DNA of 64,000 nt. Origin: Hydrogenophilales bacterium 28-61-23. Lineage in GTDB: Bacteria; Pseudomonadota; Gammaproteobacteria; Burkholderiales; Thiobacillaceae. The stretch's first letter is position 1. Every line of letters begins with the position of its first letter. Positions 44,399 to 54,917 of this stretch are shown here, in pieces. Below the pieces are notes generated by a model, which was not told where the DNA came from, did no database searches, and saw only the letters and a list, made by a program, of their open reading frames with translations. The DNA lies in NCBI GenBank assembly GCA_002281555.1, contig NCGJ01000002.1:1-64000 (forward strand), read 5' to 3'. The position numbers were made by a program, and so were the translations under genes.

Positions 44399-45310
44399 TC
44401 AAAGCGGCCGCACCCGGGCGACGAACTCGGCCATGAAATGTTCCACCACGGCATAGTCGCGGTCTTCGGCAGCAACGATGCCCCGACTTTCCATATCCGC
44501 CAGGATGGCCTTGCCGTCGGCGCTTTCGCCCAGGCCCAACAAGGCAAGACGCACCTGGTTGGTCAGGCCCTCCGGCAGATCCCGGCGCGCCACGAATGCG
44601 TTGTTGATCAACGGCGGCGTTTCCCACGCCACCCTGAGCGCGGCGGCTTCCTTGGCATGGTTTTTCTGGAACGTCCGCCACGGCGGTGGCCAGGTCGCAC
44701 CGGCTGCGCTGCGGCTCAGATAGACACTCATGATGGAAGACTCCTGCGAGCCGACATAGTGGTTTTCGATGTCCCGGTTGACGTCCAGGCCATGTTTTTG
44801 CAGATAAAGCTGCGGCATCATCGCGGCCGCCAACGCGGTGGGCGCCGGATAGCTCACCGCTTTGCCGCGCAGATCGGCGGGCTGGCTGATGCCGCTGTCG
44901 GCGCGAACCAGGAAGATGCCGCGAAAATCCTGGTCGTCATCCAGCTTGGCGATGACGCGATAACCCCAGTCGCGCGCCAGCATGGTCTGGTAAGGGTTGG
45001 GCAGGGCGAACTCGAACCGCCGCGCTTTCAGCTTTTGTTCGTAATGCGCGTAATTGTTGGACGCTTCCAGTTCGAAGCGCGTGCCTGGAATCCGCCGCTC
45101 CAGATAGGCCATCAGCGGCGCAAAAACCCGGTGCAGCTTTTGCGGGTTGTGCAGCGGATGCACGCCGAAACGCACCACGCGCTCCCCTTGCGATGGAGAC
45201 TGATGCAGATATTGCGGCTCCTGCGCGCGTTTTTCTTCGTCGCAGCCGACCATCCAGGCGAGCGATGACAACAAGGCGAGACGGAGCAGGGATCGACGCG
45301 GAGAGTTCAT
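44399..45310 (-). CDS. PhnD-like phosphate/phosphonate-binding lipoprotein (orphan)
   Basis: 303-residue periplasmic binding protein with lipoprotein signal (MNSPRRSLLRLALLSSLAWM, lipobox MVGC). The domain begins RVVRFGVHPLHNPQKLHRVF, then YAHYEQKLKARRFEFALPNP and GKAVSYPAPTALAAAMMPQL, typical of the PhnD-like family that binds phosphonates, phosphate or other anions. No ABC permease or ATPase is nearby; instead it is between a hybrid kinase and a GGDEF-EAL receptor, so a sensory role is likely. ATG 45310 lies 10 bases after the kinase stop. Confidence 0.88.
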   Translation of the reverse strand: MNSPRRSLLRLALLSSLAWMVGCDEEKRAQEPQYLHQSPSQGERVVRFGVHPLHNPQKLHRVFAPLMAYLERRIPGTRFELEASNNYAHYEQKLKARRFEFALPNPYQTMLARDWGYRVIAKLDDDQDFRGIFLVRADSGISQPADLRGKAVSYPAPTALAAAMMPQLYLQKHGLDVNRDIENHYVGSQESSIMSVYLSRSAAGATWPPPWRTFQKNHAKEAAALRVAWETPPLINNAFVARRDLPEGLTNQVRLALLGLGESADGKAILADMESRGIVAAEDRDYAVVEHFMAEFVARVRPL

Positions 45311-45320
45311 CCCGGCTGCC

Positions 45321-47312
<1,992 letters not shown>

Positions 47313-47320
47313 GCGCGCCC

Positions 47321-48460
47321 TCAGGCCTTTTCGCTCAAATAGGTGATGGTCATGGTCTGGTTATGCAACTTGCATTCGGTACTCTCGATGAACGGGCTGA
47401 TCTCGCCGTTGGAATAAAACCCGGTCAGCGCGCACTGCCGGCCAAACACCGCGCCGACCGCCTCCACTTCCTCATCGACCCGGTCGCCCATGACCAGCTT
47501 GCGGCCGATGCACGAAACCAGCAGCGCCAGCCCCGGCTCGTCGCTATCCAGCATGCGCCGCGCCGCCTCGGCGGCGGCTTCCGCGCCATCGATCAAGGCT
47601 TCGGTGGAAGCATGCATCAGCTTGAGATAACCCTCGGCCGGAATATCTCCCGCCAGGGTCAGGCTGCCATCGCTTTCGTTGACGCCCAACAAGGTGCGGA
47701 TCAGGCCGGTTTCCTGGCGGTCGTCGGACAGAATGGCGAACGGAAACAACAACCCGGAGGCCGGCAGGCCCTCGGCGTATTCGCCCAGATAACGCTTGTA
47801 GATTTCCAGTGCCGGCTCGCCATCCAGCTCGTACAACACGTTGCCGGCCACCTTGGTGGCGCGCCGCGCCGGGCCGAAACTCTGCCAGCCGCCAAAGGAG
47901 CCGTGGGCAAAGTTGATCGCATCGCCATACAGGCCGATCGCCAGCATCAAACGGTTGGAAACGTCGTCGTCGAGCAGCACCCAGGTGCGCGTGAAAGCGC
48001 CGTTATCGCCGGCCAGACCGCCGGTGAGCGGGATGTTCTTGCCGAGCACTGAAACGAAACCGGCAATGAGGTCGCTGCCATTCACCGCGACACCCTGCGA
48101 AAGCAGGATCACCGCTTTCAGATCCGGCGCCCGCAGTTGCCGCGCCAGGCGCTGGCCGGCGCCGGCCGAATCGGCCATGCCGGCAATATCGGTCGCGGCC
48201 AATTTGATCGGCGTGCGCTCGAAACGAATCGCGCTGATCACGGCGCTGTCTTCGCTCACGCCCCGGCTGGAAATCTCGCCGGCGGTGGATAGCGCGACTC
48301 GGCGCGCGCCCGGAAAAGCCGCCGCCAATTGCGCGCTGAAATCGGGTTCGGCAAAGAAACGCGGCGCGGCGAAAACCAGCACCAGATTGGGCTCGATTTC
48401 GGCCAGCTCATGTAACGCCGCGGCATCCAGACGGGTAAAAACAGATTGGCGAACGAGCAT
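47321..48460 (-). CDS. FIST N- and C-domain sensory protein
   Basis: 379 residues, soluble. FIST domains were proposed to bind small ligands such as amino acids for signal transduction. The N-domain contains FPGARRVALSTAGEISSRG and VAVNGSDLIAGFVSVLGKN followed by PLTGGLAGDNGAFTRT; the C-domain ends with VFGRQCALTGFYSNGEISPF, characteristic of the family. GAGGAAG lies 5 bases before ATG 48460, and a sigma-28-like promoter is at 48487-48513. It is co-directional with, and 8 bases from, the hybrid kinase. Confidence 0.93.
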   Translation of the reverse strand: MLVRQSVFTRLDAAALHELAEIEPNLVLVFAAPRFFAEPDFSAQLAAAFPGARRVALSTAGEISSRGVSEDSAVISAIRFERTPIKLAATDIAGMADSAGAGQRLARQLRAPDLKAVILLSQGVAVNGSDLIAGFVSVLGKNIPLTGGLAGDNGAFTRTWVLLDDDVSNRLMLAIGLYGDAINFAHGSFGGWQSFGPARRATKVAGNVLYELDGEPALEIYKRYLGEYAEGLPASGLLFPFAILSDDRQETGLIRTLLGVNESDGSLTLAGDIPAEGYLKLMHASTEALIDGAEAAAEAARRMLDSDEPGLALLVSCIGRKLVMGDRVDEEVEAVGAVFGRQCALTGFYSNGEISPFIESTECKLHNQTMTITYLSEKA

Positions 48461-48486
48461 GGCGCTTCCTCGACGTAAGTCCCGAT

Positions 48487-48513
48487 CTATCGGCTATCGG
48501 GCCGGTAACTTGA
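48487..48513 (-). promoter_or_regulatory. Candidate flagellar sigma-28 promoter (FIST operon)
   Basis: On the minus strand: TCAAGTTA (48506-48513), exactly 11 bases, GCCGATAG (48487-48494). The fit to FliA consensus is 6 of 8 and 7 of 8 with optimal spacing. It lies 27 bases before the FIST start codon. Confidence 0.6.
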
Positions 48514-48526
48514 GGCCGGGCGGGGT

Positions 48527-51217
48527 TCAGGCGCCCGTCGATTGACCGGGCCGCGCCGCCAGCCAGGCCATGAACTCCGCGCGCGGCATCGGTTTGCCGA
48601 AGTAATAACCTTGCAGGCAATTGACGCCGAGGTCGCGCAGTTTCTCGGCCGTCGCCTGGTCCTCAACCCCTTCCGCCACCGTTTTCATGCCGAACAGGCC
48701 GGCCAGATTGACGATGGCCTGCACCAGGCTCAGGCCGGCCGGCTCGTCCAGCCGGCGCACGAAGGAAATGTCGATCTTCAGTTCATCCGCTTGCATCTCA
48801 TGCAGCTGCGACAGCGAGGAGTAGCCGGTGCCGAAATCGTCGATGGCGATATGGAAACCGGCCTGCCTGAGTTCCAACACCCGTTCCGCCCCGTTCTTCA
48901 CATCGCTGAGCGCCACGCTTTCGGTCACTTCCAGCACCAGCATCGCGGGCATCAATCCGCGCAAGGCGACTTCTTCGAGCAGATGTTCGGTGAAGGCGTG
49001 GGTGAACAGCTGACGCTTGGAAACATTGACCGCGAGCAGGACGGGCATGCCCAGGTCATGCCAATCCCGCGCAGCATCCAGGCTCGATTTAAGGATATGC
49101 AAGCCGAGGTCGCGGATCAGGCCGAGGTTTTCCGCCATCGGGATGAAGGTCGCCGGGCTGATCCAGCCGTATTCCTCATCATGCCAGCGCGCCAGCACCT
49201 CGACCGAGGTACAGCGTCCGCTGCCGGCTTCGACGATGGGCTGGAACCAGGTCTCGATCTTGTTTTGGTCGATCGCCTGGGTAAGACGGTTCTGGATATA
49301 GAGCTGTTTCTTGCCCAGTCCCTGGCTTTCCATGTCCTGGAAAAAGCAGACCTGGTTGCGTCCCTGGGACTTGGCGAAAAACATGGCGCGGTCGGCATGG
49401 GAATACAGCGTTTCGACCTCGCCGCCATCGCTCGGGAAGACCGCCGCGCCCATGCTGAAGGTGACGCGGGTTTCGCCGCCGTCCAGGTCCAGAGGCTGTT
49501 GCAGAGCCAGAATCACCTTGTCGGCCACCTGGCGGATGGCATGTTCCGAGCCCATGTCCGGCAGCAGCAGCACGAATTCATCGCCGCCCCAGCGCGCCAG
49601 CGTATCGCCGATGCGCATCTCGGCGCGCAGCCGTTCCGCGAAGGCGATCAGCAAACGATCACCGGCATTGTGGCCAAGAGAGTCGTTGACGACCTTGAAG
49701 TGGTCCAGATCGATGAAACAGACGCCCACCATCTGCCCGTTGCGCCCGGCCAGGCGCAGCGCGGTCTTGATGCGGTCCTCGAGCAGAACCCGGTTGGGCA
49801 GCCCGGTCAGCGCATCGTGCAAGGCCATGTGGGTGACCTGTTTCTCATGCAGATAGGTCTGCGTGATATCGCGCAACACGCCGCGAATGCCGGTCACCCG
49901 GCCATCCGTATCCCGGTGGCTGAGCAGCCGGCATTCGATCCAGATCTCATGATCCGGATTGCCGGTCTTGGATTTCATGCGCAGGCGCAAGGAAACCTGG
50001 CTTTTTTCAGCGCTCAGCAAAGCGGCGAACTGGGCATGCAGCAGCTCGATATCCTGCGCATGAATGCTTTCGTATATCTCTTGGCCGACGCTGTCAGCGC
50101 GATGCGAGAGCTTGTTCCAGGCCGGACTGGCGCGCAGGATGACGCCCTCCCCGCTCAGTTCGATCACCGCTTCTTCCAGCAAAGCCAGGGTTTCCAGATA
50201 GCTTTGCTGCTCCATGTCGCGCTTTTCGACCGCCTCGGCCATGTGCTCGAAGGCTTGCGCGGTCTCGCCGATTTCATCCGCCTCGCGATAAGCCAAAGCC
50301 AGTTCGGCGACCAGCGATTCCTTGCGCGAGCCCTCGGCGAACAGGCGCGCGCTCCTGCCCAGAGACTCGATGCGTTGCGCCGTTTGCGCCAGCCAGCGCC
50401 CCATGCCCAGCCACAACAACACCGCGATGAAGGCGATGACGGCAATGGGTCGGATGATGAAACTCGAATACGGCAACAGATCCAGCAACTCTCGATCCAC
50501 TTCCAGCACCGGCCCGTCGTCGTCGCCGATGTCTGGCCAGGGGATGGCGACCCGCAGCATGGTCACTCCCTCCGGCGGCGCGGTATCGTGGGATTTGGCG
50601 GCCACCTGGCCACGGTAGTCGAGGGTCAGCCGCGCCTGGGGAATCACCAGATCGCGCAACATGGCGTTGGACAGGGATTTGAACAGCACCAGCTTGCCCT
50701 CGCCGCGCGCGCCCAGCCAGATCGGCACCTGGAACACCCGGTACAACTGCCGGAACTGGGGCGCGTAGAACCACTGTCCCGGTTCGCCGGCCTGATCCCG
50801 TAAGGCAAGGGATTCGGAGCCGTGGTGATAGACCACGCGGTTGTCGCGATCCAGCACGATCAGATTGGAAAATTCGCTCTGGCTCCACTGCACATTGAGA
50901 AAGGCGGTCAGCTTGGGGAATCCGACCACATCCGGCTGTTCGAGAATGCGCTGGAATTCGATGCGTGAACGGGTCTGCACCGCGGCCGTATGCCAGGATG
51001 CTTCCAGACGCGGCACGACCGCCAGGTAATGTTCCCGAATCTGGGCCTCGCGTTGCTCGACATCGTGTTCGTTGATCATGATGAAGGACACGGTGCCGAT
51101 CGACAGAATTCCGCCGGTCGCGAGCAGGATGACCAGCGCGAGGTGGGAATAAGCCTGTCCGCGCAGCCGGGTCGGCCAGCGCGGTAGCCCCCAGCGACGC
51201 TGCGGACGGTCTGTCAT
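48527..51217 (-). CDS. Membrane sensor with PAS, GGDEF and EAL domains
   Basis: 896 residues. N-terminal helix (HLALVILLATGGILSIGTVS), a large periplasmic region of about 220 residues, a second helix (FIIRPIAVIAFIAVLLWLG), HAMP-like coil, PAS (LALLEEAVIELSGEGVILR), GGDEF with intact active site and RIGD inhibitory site five residues before it, and EAL (SVEVLARW, VNVSKRQLF, LEVTESVALS, DDFGTGYSSL, KIDISF). Catalytic residues of both c-di-GMP domains appear present. It follows an orphan NitT/TauT-like binding protein gene by 10 bases, suggesting that the binding protein supplies its ligand. Confidence 0.93.
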   Translation of the reverse strand: MTDRPQRRWGLPRWPTRLRGQAYSHLALVILLATGGILSIGTVSFIMINEHDVEQREAQIREHYLAVVPRLEASWHTAAVQTRSRIEFQRILEQPDVVGFPKLTAFLNVQWSQSEFSNLIVLDRDNRVVYHHGSESLALRDQAGEPGQWFYAPQFRQLYRVFQVPIWLGARGEGKLVLFKSLSNAMLRDLVIPQARLTLDYRGQVAAKSHDTAPPEGVTMLRVAIPWPDIGDDDGPVLEVDRELLDLLPYSSFIIRPIAVIAFIAVLLWLGMGRWLAQTAQRIESLGRSARLFAEGSRKESLVAELALAYREADEIGETAQAFEHMAEAVEKRDMEQQSYLETLALLEEAVIELSGEGVILRASPAWNKLSHRADSVGQEIYESIHAQDIELLHAQFAALLSAEKSQVSLRLRMKSKTGNPDHEIWIECRLLSHRDTDGRVTGIRGVLRDITQTYLHEKQVTHMALHDALTGLPNRVLLEDRIKTALRLAGRNGQMVGVCFIDLDHFKVVNDSLGHNAGDRLLIAFAERLRAEMRIGDTLARWGGDEFVLLLPDMGSEHAIRQVADKVILALQQPLDLDGGETRVTFSMGAAVFPSDGGEVETLYSHADRAMFFAKSQGRNQVCFFQDMESQGLGKKQLYIQNRLTQAIDQNKIETWFQPIVEAGSGRCTSVEVLARWHDEEYGWISPATFIPMAENLGLIRDLGLHILKSSLDAARDWHDLGMPVLLAVNVSKRQLFTHAFTEHLLEEVALRGLMPAMLVLEVTESVALSDVKNGAERVLELRQAGFHIAIDDFGTGYSSLSQLHEMQADELKIDISFVRRLDEPAGLSLVQAIVNLAGLFGMKTVAEGVEDQATAEKLRDLGVNCLQGYYFGKPMPRAEFMAWLAARPGQSTGA

Positions 51218-51227
51218 GACAGCGGAC

Positions 51228-52247
51228 TCATCGCCCGACCCATTGTTCGGCGATCAGGCTGTGAATATCCATCCCGGCGGGCAAGGGCGAGCCCGAGGCG
51301 ACCAGAAAGGCCCGGGTCGCCTCAAGCTCAGAGTCCTTGAAGCGTCCATCCAGGCTGTAGAGGTGAGGCATGCGCATGAGCGGGTCGGCCAGATCCCGGG
51401 CCAGATCGGCATCCTGGATGGCCAGTTTGGCCACGATATCGGCAGGTTTGTTGGCATGTATCCATTTCAGGCTGCGCCGCAACATGCCAACCATCAACTC
51501 GGCGCGCCGGGGATGGTTGTCGAGCAGTTCGCGCGGGGCGGCCAGGATCGCGCGCAGATGGTTCGCCCAGGCGGCGCGGCCGGGGGCTTTCGGATCGTTC
51601 AGACTAGCCAGCCGGCGGCCCACCTTCTTGCGCACCAGGGTGCCGGCCAACGGCTCCTCACAGAACACGGCATCCACCACGCCGCTCGCCAGACTCCCGT
51701 ACATGCCATCCAGATTCTGATTGGTCTGCACCCAGCGAACCTCCTCTCTGCCGACCCCGTGCGCCCTCAGCCAGAGTTCCATCATCGTCTGCAGATACGT
51801 CTTGGTGGTCTGGCTGCCCAACGGAATGCCGATGCTGCGGCCCTTGAGATCGCGCACTCCGCGCACGCTTTTGGCCAGTTCGGGACGGATCAGGATCGAA
51901 TAGGGCGGCACGCCGCTACTCAGCGTGGCCACGGCCGCCACCGGCTTGCCCTTGGCGACAAAATTCGGCAAAACGGAAAATCCGATGCCGGCGAAATGTC
52001 CATTCCCGGCCACCACATCCTCCAGCGCGAGCACCCCGCTCGGCAGGTAACGAATGGCCAGTTGCGCCCCGAGCGCCTGGTCGATGCCCAGGCGGGGAAT
52101 CAACTCGATCGGCAGGTAAGGCAGCATGTTGGGGCCGGGAATATTGACCCGGATGACGGTCGGGCCGGCCTCCTCGGCGGCCTGCGTTCCGAATCCCGCG
52201 AGCGTCGCCGAAGCGGCCATCAATTTGAGGATGGTTCTGCGATCCAT
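51228..52247 (-). CDS. NitT/TauT-type (NMT1-like) periplasmic binding protein, orphan
   Basis: 339 residues with a twin-arginine-type signal (MDRRTILKLMAASATLAG). The mature domain has the NMT1/SsuA-like fold: YLPSGVLALEDVVAGNGHFA, LKGRSIGIPLGSQTTKTYLQ, GVVDAVFCEEPLAG. Relatives bind sulfonates, nitrate, taurine or thiamine precursors for ABC uptake, but no transporter genes are present; the next gene is a membrane GGDEF-EAL sensor. ATG 52247 follows GGGAGG at 4 bases; an in-frame GTG four codons upstream is less likely. Confidence 0.88.
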   Translation of the reverse strand: MDRRTILKLMAASATLAGFGTQAAEEAGPTVIRVNIPGPNMLPYLPIELIPRLGIDQALGAQLAIRYLPSGVLALEDVVAGNGHFAGIGFSVLPNFVAKGKPVAAVATLSSGVPPYSILIRPELAKSVRGVRDLKGRSIGIPLGSQTTKTYLQTMMELWLRAHGVGREEVRWVQTNQNLDGMYGSLASGVVDAVFCEEPLAGTLVRKKVGRRLASLNDPKAPGRAAWANHLRAILAAPRELLDNHPRRAELMVGMLRRSLKWIHANKPADIVAKLAIQDADLARDLADPLMRMPHLYSLDGRFKDSELEATRAFLVASGSPLPAGMDIHSLIAEQWVGR

Positions 52248-52317
52248 GTTGCCTCCCACAGGACAGGCGATCGCTTCGGACCGCCAGGTTCAGCCTAAAA
52301 AACAGCCTAGGGCATAA

Positions 52318-52345
52318 AAGTCGGCAGCCACACGCAAAAACTTTA
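52318..52345 (-). promoter_or_regulatory. Candidate flagellar sigma-28 promoter (binding-protein operon)
   Basis: On the minus strand: TAAAGTTT (52338-52345, perfect match), 12 bases, GCCGACTT (52318-52325, 6 of 8). Spacing is one base over the optimum, as in the diguanylate cyclase promoter at 28654. It lies 71 bases before ATG 52247. Confidence 0.5.
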
Positions 52346-52407
52346 GGTCATGACCGATCAAACCGCCATTGCCCGCCCCGGCCACCTGGCCGGTATCGGC
52401 ATACCGA

Positions 52408-54546
52408 TCAGCCCAGCGTGGTCAGCCGCGCGTATTCCAGAATGAACCACTTGTCGCCGATTTTCGGGAAGATGACCTTGATCTCGGCTTCCGCGCCCTG
52501 GCCCTGGTAGGCGGCGACGACGCCTTCGCCGTATTTCGGGTGGATGACGCGGGAGCCGATTTTGTAGGGCAGATTGGCTTCGCGCCGCGACACCGGGCGC
52601 GGATGGTAGTGCTCGACACGGGGGGTGGCGGCGCGCACCGGCGCAGGCGCCGGTTTGCTGGCGCGGAACGAGAACGAGCGCACCAGGTTTTCCGGAATTT
52701 CCCGCAGAAACTGGGACGGCAGGTTGTAGCGGATCTGGCCGTGCAGCATGCGTTGCTGGGCGTGGGTGACATAGAGCTGTTTGCGCGCGCGGGTGATGGC
52801 GACGTACATCAGGCGGCGTTCCTCTTCCAGGCCGTCGGCTTCGTTGCGGCTGTTTTCATGCGGGAACAGGCCTTCTTCCAGGCCGGTGATGAACACGGTC
52901 TGAAACTCCAGGCCCTTGGCGGAATGCACGCTCATCAGTTGCACCGCGTCCTGGCCCTGCGCGGCGGCGTGTTCGCCGGCTTCCAGCGCGGCATGGCCGA
53001 GGAAGGCTTCGAGCGACTGGTCATCACTTTCGGCGGCAAAACCGGCGGCGGCGTTGGCTAGTTCGTTCAGGTTTTCGACCCGGTCTTCGCCGTCTTTTTC
53101 GTTCTTGTAAAACTCCAGCAGGCCGGAACGGGCGACGACGTGTTCGACCTGTTCCATCAGCGGCAGGCCGACGATGTCGTTTTTCAGGCTTTCGATCAAG
53201 GCCACGAAGGCGGCGAATTTCTTGCCCGCCGCGCAGGCCGCCGCCCACAAACTGACGCCGGCCGCGCGCGCCTCGGCATCGAGCGACTCCAGGCCGCGCG
53301 CGCCGATGCCGCGCGCCGGGAAATTGACCACGCGCAGAAAAGCGTTGTCGTCTTCCGGAAACGCGGCCAGGCGCAGATAGGCCAGCGCGTGCTTGATCTC
53401 GGCGCGCTCGAAGAAGCGCAGGCCGCCGTAGACACGATAAGGAATGCCGGCGGAAAACAGCGCGTGCTCGATGCTGCGCGACTGCGCGTTGGAGCGGTAC
53501 AGCACGGCCTGGTCGAGGTAGGTATCGCCGTCGAGTTTGCGCGCCTGGATTTCCTCGACCAGAAAGCGCGCCTCCTCGTTGTCGTCGGCGGCCTGGAAAT
53601 GGCGGATCAATTCGCCCTCGCCGGCATCGGTCCACAGGTCTTTGCCCAGGCGGCCCTGGTTGTGGCTGATCACCGCGTTGGCGGCGTCGAGAATGACCGA
53701 GACGGATCGATAGTTGCGGGTCAGCTTGATCGGCGCGGCGATGTTCAGTTCTTCCATCAACAAACCCATGTTGCCGACGTTGGCGCCGCGAAAAGCGTAG
53801 ATCGACTGGTCGTCGTCGCCGACGGCGAACAACGCGCTGTCCGGGCCTTTCAGCAACTTCAGCCAGAGATATTGCAGGCGGCTGGTATCCTGGAATTCGT
53901 CGACCAGGATGTGGCGGAAGCGCTCTTGGTAATGCTCGCGCAACAGCGCATTGCGCGACAGCAGTTCATACGCGCGCAGCAGCAGTTCGGCGAAATCGAC
54001 CGCGCCTTCGCGATGAATCTGCGCGTCATACGCGGCGTAATACTCGACCAGATGCCGGCTGTAGGGGTCCCAGGCTTCGACCTTGTCGGCGCGCAGGCCG
54101 GCTTCCTTGTTCTGGTTGATGAAGCTCTGCACCTTGCGCGGGTCGTATTTCTCGGTATCGACATTGAGCGCGCGCAACACGCGTTTGACGGCGGAAAGCT
54201 GATCCGAGGAATCGAGGATGGTGAACAGTTGCGGCAGGCCGGCTTCACGGTGATGCGTGCGCAGCAGGCGGTTGCACAAGCCGTGGAAGGTGCCGACCCA
54301 CATGCCGCGCGTGTTGATCGGCAGCATGGATGTCAGGCGGGTCAGCATTTCCCTTGCCGCCTTGTTGGTGAAAGTGACCGCCATCAGGCCCATCGGCGAA
54401 ACCTGATTGGTCTGGATCAGCCAGGCGATGCGGGTGGTCAGAACGCGGGTCTTGCCCGACCCCGCGCCGGCCAGAACAAGGGCGGAAGCGGGAGCGGTAA
54501 CGGCGGCGAGTTGGTCTGGATTGAGCGTGCTGAGGAGATCGGTCAT
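52408..54546 (-). CDS. uvrD: ATP-dependent DNA helicase UvrD/PcrA type
   Basis: 712-residue superfamily 1A 3'-5' helicase of excision and mismatch repair. Motifs: Q-motif/start LLSTLNPDQLAAVTAPAS, Walker A AGAGSGKT, TFTNKAAREM, motif II ILVDEFQDTS, motif III AVGDDDQSIYAFRGA, motif IV-V NYRS and VHSAKGLEFQTVFITG, VAITRARKQLYV, and a C-terminal Tudor-like end (GSRVIHPKYGEGVV). ATG 54546 (MTDLLSTL) matches the family; longer frames extend across the divergent MoaD-like gene. Confidence 0.96.
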   Translation of the reverse strand: MTDLLSTLNPDQLAAVTAPASALVLAGAGSGKTRVLTTRIAWLIQTNQVSPMGLMAVTFTNKAAREMLTRLTSMLPINTRGMWVGTFHGLCNRLLRTHHREAGLPQLFTILDSSDQLSAVKRVLRALNVDTEKYDPRKVQSFINQNKEAGLRADKVEAWDPYSRHLVEYYAAYDAQIHREGAVDFAELLLRAYELLSRNALLREHYQERFRHILVDEFQDTSRLQYLWLKLLKGPDSALFAVGDDDQSIYAFRGANVGNMGLLMEELNIAAPIKLTRNYRSVSVILDAANAVISHNQGRLGKDLWTDAGEGELIRHFQAADDNEEARFLVEEIQARKLDGDTYLDQAVLYRSNAQSRSIEHALFSAGIPYRVYGGLRFFERAEIKHALAYLRLAAFPEDDNAFLRVVNFPARGIGARGLESLDAEARAAGVSLWAAACAAGKKFAAFVALIESLKNDIVGLPLMEQVEHVVARSGLLEFYKNEKDGEDRVENLNELANAAAGFAAESDDQSLEAFLGHAALEAGEHAAAQGQDAVQLMSVHSAKGLEFQTVFITGLEEGLFPHENSRNEADGLEEERRLMYVAITRARKQLYVTHAQQRMLHGQIRYNLPSQFLREIPENLVRSFSFRASKPAPAPVRAATPRVEHYHPRPVSRREANLPYKIGSRVIHPKYGEGVVAAYQGQGAEAEIKVIFPKIGDKWFILEYARLTTLG

Positions 54547-54603
54547 GGTGGTGATTATAGGCGGCGTAAAATCGCGCTCATTTTTGTTATTGAGGCATGA
54601 AAC

Positions 54604-54867
54604 ATGAGCCAGCAAATCACCATCTTTTACTTCGGCCATCTGGCGGAAATGCTGTTCCGCGAGAGCGAATACATGTTTTTGCCGCTCACCATCAAGGATG
54701 TGAAGGGGCTGATGGCCCACCTGGCGCGGCGCGGCGACAACTGGCCGACGATTTTCGAAAACCCGCGCGACACCATGAAGATCACCGTCAACAAGCAATT
54801 CGCCGAACTGGATACACCGGTCAAGGGCGGCGATGAAATCGCCTTTGTCGCGTTCCAGATGAATTGA
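54604..54867 (+). CDS. MoaD/ThiS-like ubiquitin-fold protein lacking C-terminal Gly-Gly
   Basis: 87 residues that align through the MoaD fold (ITIFYFGHLAEMLF, the middle RRGDNWPTIFENP, then VKGGDEIAFVAF) but end AFQMN rather than with the Gly-Gly used for thiocarboxylation. Reading the two other frames past the stop does not restore Gly-Gly. A perfect palindrome (54876-54903) begins 9 bases after the stop. No moa genes are nearby. It may be a true non-catalytic member or a gene whose tail was lost. It is divergent from uvrD. Confidence 0.75.
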   Translation: MSQQITIFYFGHLAEMLFRESEYMFLPLTIKDVKGLMAHLARRGDNWPTIFENPRDTMKITVNKQFAELDTPVKGGDEIAFVAFQMN

Positions 54868-54875
54868 ATATGGAC

Positions 54876-54903
54876 CGTCATTCCGGCCTGCGCCGGAATG
54901 ACG
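54876..54903. repeat. REP-like perfect palindrome
   Basis: CGTCATTCCGGC-CTGC-GCCGGAATGACG, a 12-base perfect inverted repeat with a 4-base loop, between the MoaD-like gene and lnt. It resembles ATTCC...GGAAT repeats (dRS3/REP type) widespread in beta- and gammaproteobacteria. It may also act as a stem-loop at the 3' end of the MoaD-like transcript; there is no T-run. Confidence 0.75.
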
Positions 54904-54917
54904 GCTCGGCTTACACC

